Source of the DNA: CAZZBK01 sp964652155
GTDB taxonomy: Bacteria; Planctomycetota; Planctomycetia; Pirellulales; PNKZ01
Direction of reading: 5' to 3'
Assembly (NCBI GenBank): GCA_964652155.1
Contig: CAZZBK010000162.1
Span: 1 to 11,551 of the forward strand
DNA length: 11,551 bases
A program made the translations under genes and the position numbers. Every line of letters begins with the position of its first letter. Positions within the stretch are counted from its first letter, which is position 1. The notes beneath the pieces were generated by a model that did not search any database, was not told where the DNA came from, and was given only the letters and a program-made list of their open reading frames with translations. Positions 6,297 to 11,551 of this stretch are shown in pieces.

Positions 6297-7127
6297 TCAC
6301 ACGGGACGTTGCCATTCGCCACTCTCCAACCAACGCGGCTGCACGAGGGTCCAAAAGTCGACGGCCGCTTGCTGCGTGACGTACTCGTAAGGCAACCAAC
6401 CGAAACCGCTCTCGCCCCACGATCGGCCCCACGATGTGCGCACGAGCAATGCCCCTTTGGTCGATCGGATGCGACGCGTGTCGTCGTAGCCAGCCAGCAC
6501 GATCGGCTGCCCGCCTACGATCGAGTCGAACTGCGTCGGCCAGGGAATGTCGGCCTCGGCCGTGATCGAGTTCGGCACGGCAACGCCCCCGACCACAGCC
6601 CAGCCCGCGGCCAAAAATCCACGCACGCACTTGAGCGTGTCGCTGCCGTCCTGCCAGGGGGCGTCGAGCCGCACATAGGCCAGCTCGGCCCACTCCCGCG
6701 CAAATCCGTACAGCAACGGATCGCGCCGGTCGACCGCTTGCGCCCACAATCTTCGCGGCGGAGCGCCGCAGCGGACCAGCCCTTTGAACGTGTTGCGTAT
6801 TTGTTCCGAGGCCGACACGCTGCCAACCAGACGCGCCGACACGTCCTGCAAAAACTCGGCCGATAAATCCAGACTGCGACCCGATGCGCGACGCTCGAAG
6901 TACTGTGCCAACGCAAGACAACTCTCGGCCGTGGCCATCGCCGCCGGGGCTTCGCGCTCGATCGGAGCAAAGAACTCCCGCAGATCACAGCGGTTGGGCA
7001 GTGCCCCTCGCGACCGACGTCCCAAACCGCTCCACCACGGCCGCGCTCGCTCCGAGTCGTACAACCAATCGCGCGGGTCGGGACAATCGCGTGTCCACGC
7101 CGGCGCAGCAAGTGTAAATGGAAGCAT
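6297..7127 (-). CDS. Catalytically dead papain-like (C1 family) protein
   Basis: A 276-residue protein with the layout of bacterial papain-family proteins. It starts PDPRDWLYD and CDLREFFAPIERE, then carries the active-site helix region, and ends KGALLVRTSWGRSWGESGFGWLPYEYV, the usual closing strands. Aligned by eye to the family patterns, the oxyanion Gln is Glu59, the catalytic Cys is Ala65 (MATAES in place of GSCTA), the catalytic His is Gln207 (VGGQPIVLAGYDD in place of GGHAV), and the Asn is Thr231 (VRTSWG in place of KNSWG). All catalytic positions are therefore lost while the surrounding framework is kept, as in a pseudoenzyme with a binding role. The reading frame is intact, so this is not simple decay. 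ATG 7127 has only a weak ribosome-binding site and no classical signal peptide is evident. It lies between DUF1501 and the pilin-LRR gene, same strand, with a phased repeat array upstream. Confidence 0.75.
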   Translation of the reverse strand: MLPFTLAAPAWTRDCPDPRDWLYDSERARPWWSGLGRRSRGALPNRCDLREFFAPIEREAPAAMATAESCLALAQYFERRASGRSLDLSAEFLQDVSARLVGSVSASEQIRNTFKGLVRCGAPPRRLWAQAVDRRDPLLYGFAREWAELAYVRLDAPWQDGSDTLKCVRGFLAAGWAVVGGVAVPNSITAEADIPWPTQFDSIVGGQPIVLAGYDDTRRIRSTKGALLVRTSWGRSWGESGFGWLPYEYVTQQAAVDFWTLVQPRWLESGEWQRPV

Positions 7128-7160
7128 GATCGATCGCGGCTCTAAAAGCCGTCAACGCAC

Positions 7161-7194
7161 CTCTCAACCGCGTTACCTCAACACGGTTTGAGAG
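7161..7194. other. Hairpin in the DUF1501 / pseudo-papain spacer
   Basis: The arms CTCTCAACCG (7161-7170) and CGGTTTGAGAG (7184-7194) pair with one bulged T around a 13-base loop. On the minus strand no T-run follows, so a terminator for DUF1501 is uncertain. It may be a leader structure of the pseudo-papain gene. Confidence 0.45.
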
Positions 7195-7223
7195 CAGTCT
7201 GCCGCGACCGGACTCGCATGCCT

Positions 7224-7267
7224 ACCGAAACTCGGGTGACGCTCCGGTGAAGCTCTGGCGAAGCGCA
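7224..7267 (-). promoter_or_regulatory. Four 11-bp phased repeats upstream of the pseudo-papain gene
   Basis: Four consecutive 11-mers on the plus strand: 7224-7234 (degenerate, ACCGAAACTCG), 7235-7245 (GGTGACGCTCC), 7246-7256 (GGTGAAGCTCT) and 7257-7267 (GGCGAAGCGCA). Unit and period match the array at 6250-6282. An A/T block (AAAATTTTT, 7285-7293) lies on the far side from the gene start, as in the other array. The array begins 97 bases before ATG 7127, almost the same distance as the other array from its gene. Confidence 0.55.
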
Positions 7268-7337
7268 TTCCCCAAGCGTGGGAGAAAATTTTTCGCGATT
7301 TTTTCGCCCCAGCGAGCTACGTGCGTTTCGCCCGGCG

Positions 7338-8741
7338 CTACACCAGCGACTCAATCACCCGCCCATGACTCACGGCGATCGGGCGACGCTGGCGATCGTA
7401 GACCAGCGTTTCGGGCGAGATGCCCAGCAGATGCAAGATCGTCGCCGCGATGTCTTGCGGCTCGTGGCGGCCTGCCTTCGGATACCCGGCCAGTTCGTCG
7501 CTCTGGCCAATTACCCGCCCCCCTTGAATGCCTCCGCCCGCCAGTGCCACGCTGAACACATGACCCCAGTGGTCACGCCCGCCGCGGGCATTGATCTTCG
7601 GCGTGCGGCCAAACTCGCCCATCCACACCACCAGCGTCTCGTCAAGCAGCCCGCGCTGCTCAAGGTCCTCGAGCAATGCCGAGTACGCCGCATCCATCGG
7701 CGGCATCAAGCTCGTCCTGAGCAGTGGTTCGTTTCGACCGTGCGTGTCCCAGGCGGGCGAGTCGGCCGTGTCGGTCTCGCCGCGCGTCCAGTTGACCTGC
7801 ACCAGCGAGACGCCCGACTCGATCATCCGACGCGCCAGCAACACACTCTGCCCAAAGCGGTGTCGCCCGTATCGATCGCGTACCGCGGCGGGCTCGTCCT
7901 CAAGCCGAAACGCGCGGCCGCCATGACGCGAGTGGATCAGGTCAAACGCCTGCTGCTCGATATGGTTCCACCCCGCCAGCGCATCGCGCTGCTCAAGGGA
8001 TCCAAAATGACCGTTGATCTGCTCCAGCAACTTCCGCCGCGCGTCGAACACCAACGGCGGCAGCTCACTGGGCAAACTCACTCCCGGTACCGCAAAGTCC
8101 GGCTTGTTCGGATCGCAGGTCAACAGCCACGGATCGGCCGCCGGCCCCAAAAAGCCTCCGTCCTGCCCCGGCCAAACGATCCGCCCCGTGTTCCATATCT
8201 CCTCGGGCAACCGGACCGCGCTGGGCAACGCCCCTCGCGACTTAAGCAGGTGCTGCACGACCGCCGCGAGCGACGGTGCGTCGTTCGGAGCACCCGGCTT
8301 GGCGTTCTCGGTGTTCAGCGGCACATGCGGCCGACCGGTCAGCATCCAGTAGCCGCTCGACGAGTGCGCGTTGTCCCGCGTCGATACGGCCCTCAGCACC
8401 CCAATGCGATCGGTGAGCTGCGCCGTCCGGGGCATCAACTCCCCCACGAGCAGGCCCGGAGTGCGCGACGCGATCGGCTTTAAGCTCCCGCGGACCTCGA
8501 CAGGCGCATCGGGCTTGGGATCCCAGGTCTCGTGTTGAGGCGGGCCACCAAGCATGAACAGCACGATGCACGCCTTGGCCTTGCCAAACGACTGCGGGTG
8601 TTCGGTCGGAGCGGCTTGGGTCTGTCGGGCCGCAAGCAAGTCGGCAAGCGAGAGTCCCGACGCCAGCGAGCCCACACGCAACCACTCGCGGCGGCTCAGT
8701 CCATCGCACAGTCGCAACGGTCGATCATAGAGCGAGAGCAT
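7338..8741 (-). CDS. DUF1501 family protein with twin-arginine signal
   Basis: A 467-residue exported protein of the DUF1501 family (sulfatase/alkaline-phosphatase-like fold), greatly expanded in planctomycetes. ATG 8741 was chosen because it places the Tat motif SRREWLRVGSLASGLSLADLL at residues 16-36; the in-frame ATG at 8828 would add 29 unlikely residues. No strong ribosome-binding site is visible. Family blocks are FGKAKACIVLFMLGGPPQHETWDPKPDAP near residue 52, WMLTGRPH, SPAWDTHGRNEPLLR, and near the end LVVWMGEFGRTPKINARGGRDHWGHVFSVALAGGGI, where conserved His/Asp residues resemble metal ligands of the phosphatase superfamily. DUF1501 genes usually stand beside a DUF1549/DUF1553 partner, but none is here. 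The ~210-base spacer to the pseudo-papain gene, with its own regulatory-type repeats, suggests separate transcription. The substrate is unknown. Confidence 0.9.
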   Translation of the reverse strand: MLSLYDRPLRLCDGLSRREWLRVGSLASGLSLADLLAARQTQAAPTEHPQSFGKAKACIVLFMLGGPPQHETWDPKPDAPVEVRGSLKPIASRTPGLLVGELMPRTAQLTDRIGVLRAVSTRDNAHSSSGYWMLTGRPHVPLNTENAKPGAPNDAPSLAAVVQHLLKSRGALPSAVRLPEEIWNTGRIVWPGQDGGFLGPAADPWLLTCDPNKPDFAVPGVSLPSELPPLVFDARRKLLEQINGHFGSLEQRDALAGWNHIEQQAFDLIHSRHGGRAFRLEDEPAAVRDRYGRHRFGQSVLLARRMIESGVSLVQVNWTRGETDTADSPAWDTHGRNEPLLRTSLMPPMDAAYSALLEDLEQRGLLDETLVVWMGEFGRTPKINARGGRDHWGHVFSVALAGGGIQGGRVIGQSDELAGYPKAGRHEPQDIAATILHLLGISPETLVYDRQRRPIAVSHGRVIESLV

Positions 8742-9105
8742 GGGCAGCAGCACCCGAGGGGCGAGCGGAGTTAGGAGGGCCGAGTCCCAGCATACCCCAA
8801 TATCGACCAACGAATCAATCAAACCCACTCCGTCCGGGCCTATTTGCCCACTGCGCCAACATCAGGCCCTCACTTTCTCGCCACAAGCTATTTTGCGCGT
8901 AAGACTTACATCCCGATTTATCACGCACCCAAAAGCCGCAACGTCACCTCCGTTTTCAGCCCAATGTTTTACGCATCACCAGTTCCACATTCAGGTTATG
9001 GAACATAGCGAGTCGACGGCTCCGATCTCCACGGGCGTGGGTGCAATTCATTTGTATACCGAAGTTGTTTGGCGCGAGAAGATTCAGCCTCTCGCATTCT
9101 CCGCG
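8742..9105. other. Intergenic region upstream of DUF1501
   Basis: About 360 bases with no convincing gene on either strand. A small inverted repeat, GTTCCA/TGGAAC, lies near 8980-9003. The DUF1501 promoter should be here, but no clear -35/-10 pair was found. Confidence 0.5.
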
Positions 9106-9448
9106 CGCCTACACGGGCATGACAAGGTCCGCTTTCACGCGCACGACAGCCCCGCGTCCTCGCCCTCTCACCCCCGCGTCATTCCCGCGTCTCCCCGCGT
9201 CATTCCCGCGTAGGCGGGAATCCAGTGCCACATCATCCCGCGTCCCCCGACGTCATTCCCGCGTAGGCGGGAATCCAGCCCTGCGTCATGCCGCTCAACC
9301 ATATCCCCTGGATGCCCGCCTGCGCGGGCATGACAGAGTCCGCGTCCCCCGACGTCATTCCCGCGTAGGCGGGAATCCAGCCCCGCGTCATGCCGCACAA
9401 CCATGTCCCCTGGATGCCCGCCTGCGCGGGCATGACAGAGCCCGCGTC
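9106..9448. repeat. Array of dRS3-like palindromes in a 102-bp tandem repeat
   Basis: Three copies of a 28-mer with the core ATTCCC-N8-GGGAAT (loop GTAG) lie at 9198-9225, 9251-9278 and 9353-9380. Two copies of a related element in the opposite orientation, TGCCCGCCTGCGCGGGCA (starting TGGA and ending TGAC), lie at 9309-9334 and 9411-9436. Forward and inverted elements alternate in a composite unit of 102 bases repeated twice (about 9245-9346 and 9347-9448) with about four differences. Truncated pieces lie at 9106-9134 and 9177-9189. The core fits the Neisseria dRS3 pattern, a 20-bp element used as integration target by filamentous phages; similar motifs are widespread in bacterial genomes. 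ORFs here that read as MPAQAGIQ or SRLRGND are spurious translations. Confidence 0.85.
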
Positions 9449-9608
9449 CAGCACGCTCGCACCATCCCACGCCCCACTCCCCAGCGCGTGAGCGGCCGCT
9501 CGACCCGACCTCCCACCACACGCCCATCAGACAACCGACCGACGCCCCAACGGCATCACTTCACCGTTCACACCCTGCGAGCATCAGGTATCATGTCCTC
9601 CGTGGGGA
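9449..9608. other. C-rich spacer without visible features
   Basis: About 160 bases, strongly C-rich on the plus strand, between the palindrome array and the GGGTCAG element. No gene, stable hairpin or promoter could be supported. Confidence 0.5.
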
Positions 9609-9677
9609 TAATAAATGGGTCAGGTAATAAATGGGTCAGAACTATTTACTTCTAAATAATAGTTCTGACCCTTTATT
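9609..9677. mobile_element. GGGTCAGAACTATT palindrome, REP/RAYT-type element remnant
   Basis: Two direct 15-base copies of TAATAAATGGGTCAG (9609-9623 and 9625-9639) precede a near-perfect long hairpin. The left arm spans 9626-9648, and the right arm TAAATAATAGTTCTGACCCT (9653-9672) continues to 9677, with a loop of a few bases. GGGTCAGA...TCTGACCC ends of this kind commonly border Y1/IS200-like transposase (RAYT) genes in many bacteria. No such transposase is in the window, so this would be a solo or non-autonomous copy. It lies ~100 bases after the end of the AT-rich gene. Assignment is from resemblance, not a database match. Confidence 0.5.
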
Positions 9678-9772
9678 CTGCTCAGGTCTTACCTCGTACG
9701 ACTCTTTCATTCGCTACCTTTCTCCGGCTTACGCCGACGCTCCCCGTCCCTGTTGATTCCTCAGCTCTTATG

Positions 9773-11059
9773 CTACTCATCGACTTTCGACTGCGGCTTT
9801 TCCGTTCTCGTGCCCCTCTCTGATATAAGTTGGAAGCGAGAGGAAAGTCGTGTCGTATCGTCTGGTGATAATGAATTCGACAGAATCATCCATTTTTCAT
9901 TCAACCACTTCTTTTTACCTCCTGGCTCCTGATAACGGATGTGAGGTTGTATTATTACTTCTAGCCATCCATTGTCACATTTTGGACACTTTTCAAAAGT
10001 GATCTCGGCGCACGATTTTATACCGGCAGAAAATATCTTGTCCAGAACATGATTGTTTTTGCTTGGGACGGCCCTAATCGACTGTAACGTTGCTAGTCCC
10101 TCGACTGATAGTTGCTCTACGTGTGAAGTGCTCACTGCTTGGCAGCGGTTGCACGTTTTGCGAGCAAGATCTGGGGTGTTTAAATTGTATGCTGTGACTG
10201 CAGCCGAGATGCCACCTATGGCCGCTAACAAGAAATAATTGAAAACGTTATCGTCCACTGGTGACGTGCCAACCCACCATCTCAACACCAATCGCACGGA
10301 CAGCAAAGACAAAAACAATGAGGGGATCCCAGAGAGAAATGCGAAGGCGACTGCTACAATTGAACTCCGATTGTTTCCTATTTCGCCAAATACGCCGCTT
10401 ACCATCCCTGCGACGATGCCGGGCAGGCACGCCCAAATGAGAACGACCGGACCACCGATGAGAGTCATGGGTACTGCAACAACCGTTCCTAGAAACCCCG
10501 CCAATCCATCTCCGAAGATGAACGAGCCGACGTATAAAATCGGTGCCATGATTAACGTTACAAGCCCGAAAAGCACCGCGACAACCGCAGCAGCCAGGAC
10601 ACCCGCAATGGCTCCCGCCAAGCTCGATGGAACAAGTCCTAATGTAAAATAGTAGAATGCACTACTGGAAAATGAACTTGGTGCAACCTCCTTCAGGACG
10701 TTCTGATACACTGAGGATATCTCTGGATATGCTTGCTTAAGTTTGACAAGCAACGCCTCCGCCTCCGGTCTGGTAGACAAGATGACGGTCTTGTTCAAGT
10801 TATTGAGACACGCTTGGAAGTCAACAACCGAGGTGGATCTTTGCGAATGATTGCTCCTTTCGATGGTATCGTCCATCAGCTCACCGGGATTCGTTTGAAT
10901 CGGCTCGACTTCGACTGATACGGACTTTGAAGCTGGGATAGTGAGTACCATTTGGCACGCAGGGCATTTGCCCCGTTTACCCGAAAGCGCAGCTGAGACT
11001 TTCAGCTTCTTCCCGCATTTAGGGCACTCCAGGGTAAATACATCGCCATGGTCAGACAT
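9773..11059 (-). CDS. Multi-pass membrane protein with N- and C-terminal zinc ribbons
   Basis: A 428-residue protein of unknown function. ATG 11059 has GAGG (11068-11065) five bases upstream. Residues 12-35 form a zinc ribbon (C12PKC15 and C32PAC35, of the TLECPKCGKKLKV type common in planctomycetes). Residues 72-128 are soluble and helical. Residues 134-222 are a long Gly/Ala/Val-rich hydrophobic region, probably three or four membrane segments, with more segments at about 232-262 and 271-291. After the membrane part a second set of knuckles follows (C303NRC306 and C358PKC361), ending in a basic tail. The gene is visibly more AT-rich than its neighbours, for example in its AAA and ATT codons. 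It is flanked by the repeat-rich zone on one side and a gene-poor structured region on the other, suggesting lateral acquisition or an orphan. Catalytic motifs are absent; sensing or scaffolding is only a guess. Confidence 0.8.
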   Translation of the reverse strand: MSDHGDVFTLECPKCGKKLKVSAALSGKRGKCPACQMVLTIPASKSVSVEVEPIQTNPGELMDDTIERSNHSQRSTSVVDFQACLNNLNKTVILSTRPEAEALLVKLKQAYPEISSVYQNVLKEVAPSSFSSSAFYYFTLGLVPSSLAGAIAGVLAAAVVAVLFGLVTLIMAPILYVGSFIFGDGLAGFLGTVVAVPMTLIGGPVVLIWACLPGIVAGMVSGVFGEIGNNRSSIVAVAFAFLSGIPSLFLSLLSVRLVLRWWVGTSPVDDNVFNYFLLAAIGGISAAVTAYNLNTPDLARKTCNRCQAVSTSHVEQLSVEGLATLQSIRAVPSKNNHVLDKIFSAGIKSCAEITFEKCPKCDNGWLEVIIQPHIRYQEPGGKKKWLNEKWMILSNSLSPDDTTRLSSRFQLISERGTRTEKPQSKVDE

Positions 11060-11118
11060 TGTTTCCTCAACATAAAGAGATATAACCGAGTGAATTCAAA
11101 GGGGAGCTTTCTACAAGC

Positions 11119-11142
11119 CATGGGCGTTGTAAATCGCCCATG
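11119..11142. other. Hairpin upstream of the zinc-ribbon membrane protein gene
   Basis: A perfect 8-bp stem, CATGGGCG (11119-11126) with CGCCCATG (11135-11142), around an 8-base loop. It lies 60 bases before the gene start, so it could be in the 5' leader or mark an operator. Confidence 0.5.
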
Positions 11143-11167
11143 AGTCCCCGGTGTTTATTGCAGGGTA

Positions 11168-11217
11168 ATTCCGGCAGGGCTGCCGGTCGCCAGAGCCTAC
11201 TTTCGCGCTGCCGGAAT
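11168..11217. repeat. Nested inverted repeat ATTCCGGCAG / CTGCCGGAAT
   Basis: A perfect 10-bp inverted repeat (11168-11177 and 11208-11217) encloses 30 bases. The left arm can also pair locally as CCGGCA/TGCCGG (11171-11186). The two competing folds suggest a structured RNA or the end of a mobile element. No coding sequence accounts for it. Confidence 0.45.
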
Positions 11218-11551
11218 GAAGTGGAACGTGCTCGTGAACCAACCCAGACGGGCATGAGACATCTCCCGATGTGATCACCGACTCCCGCTGGGCGCACCTG
11301 AGCCGCCTGCCCAGCGCGTGCCATTTTAGAACGGCTCCTGCTGCTGTCACTGAACCTAGCGCGTCGACCGTCGCTCGTCAACAAAATCTTGCACATAATC
11401 GCTCCTCTTCAACTCGCAACCGATCGTGTGACGGGCGCTTCGCCCACGCAGGGCGCGCGAAGCATGGTTCAGACGTCACGCTGCCGCTGGACCCAGGCTA
11501 GCCTTGCTCGGGGGTCCGTCGCGCGCGGAGCAATGACCCAAGCTGATCGAG
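11218..11551. other. Right-end region without a supported gene
   Basis: About 330 bases. The plausible start, AGGAG then ATG at 11396 on the minus strand, opens a 109-codon Arg/Ser-rich frame with no domain character. Small structures are a GGGCG-CTT-CGCCC hairpin (11433-11445) and a 10-base palindrome AGGCTAGCCT (about 11497-11506). The GC content returns to the window norm here. Confidence 0.45.

Noticed and set aside
7278..8483. 401-codon plus-strand ORF opposite DUF1501
   Set aside because: Shadow frame; the minus strand carries unmistakable DUF1501 motifs and a Tat signal.
9106..9448. CRISPR-like array of 28-bp repeats
   Set aside because: Copies lie 53 and 102 bases apart, alternate with inverted relatives, and the larger 102-bp unit itself is duplicated, so there are no unique spacers and no cas genes.
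9041..9655. Plus- and minus-strand ORFs reading MPAQAGIQ / SRLRGND
   Set aside because: These are translations of the palindromic repeat array with no ribosome-binding site; such ORFs are classical artefacts.
11067..11396. 109-codon minus-strand ORF with AGGAG before its ATG
   Set aside because: The start signal is good, but the product is Arg/Ser-rich without hydrophobic core or domain pattern, crosses two stable hairpins, and ends against the next gene's leader. Kept only as a remote possibility.

Overview
The window is a draft-assembly fragment, with one run of exactly 100 N at 1896-1995, from what looks like a member of the Planctomycetes, probably Pirellulales-like. Three things point there: a DUF1501 protein with a twin-arginine signal; leucine-rich repeats of the 'TDxGLxxL' type in a Pro/Gly-rich secreted-type protein; and a 23S rRNA gene whose upstream 900 bases contain no 16S rRNA gene. 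Unlinked 16S and 23S genes are a known planctomycete trait. The genus cannot be told from the sequence alone.

Layout. The first ~288 bases are the 5' end of a 23S rRNA gene on the minus strand. A ~430-base leader precedes it, with a sigma70-like promoter (729-757), two identical boxA-like cores and two good hairpins. Divergent from it, on the plus strand, are two predicted lipoproteins: an LpoB-like protein (1228-1893) and a COG3014-like protein (2023-3363), separated by the assembly gap. A ~570-base spacer follows, holding a 96-bp imperfect palindrome, a 41-codon ORF with a CPHC motif and a terminator-like hairpin. Then come two tandem, about 80% identical pilin-like genes (3935-4288 and 4367-4714), closed by a perfect 15-bp-stem terminator at 4753-4788.

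This terminator lies between converging genes. On the minus strand, read from right to left, are a DUF1501 protein (8741-7338), a papain-fold protein that has lost every catalytic residue (7127-6297), and a fusion of the same pilin-like head to a Pro-rich linker and a leucine-rich-repeat tail (6155-4962). The intergenic regions before the last two genes each carry a cluster of 11-bp phased repeats (consensus GGTGAnGC plus three bases), which suggests common control.

The right third is accessory in character. It holds a 102-bp tandem repeat built from dRS3-like palindromes (9198-9448), a GGGTCAGAACTATT palindrome of REP/RAYT type without a transposase (9609-9677), an AT-rich orphan membrane protein with zinc ribbons at both ends (11059-9773), and a structured, apparently gene-free right end.

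The most promising candidate for an undescribed system is the pilin-like / pilin-LRR / pseudo-papain locus at 3935-7127. It has three related pilin-like heads, all with the glutamate one residue further from the glycine than in standard type IV pilins. One of these heads has become an anchor for an LRR domain, and a dead protease lies beside it behind the same phased repeat motif. The surface-display or assembly role is inference.
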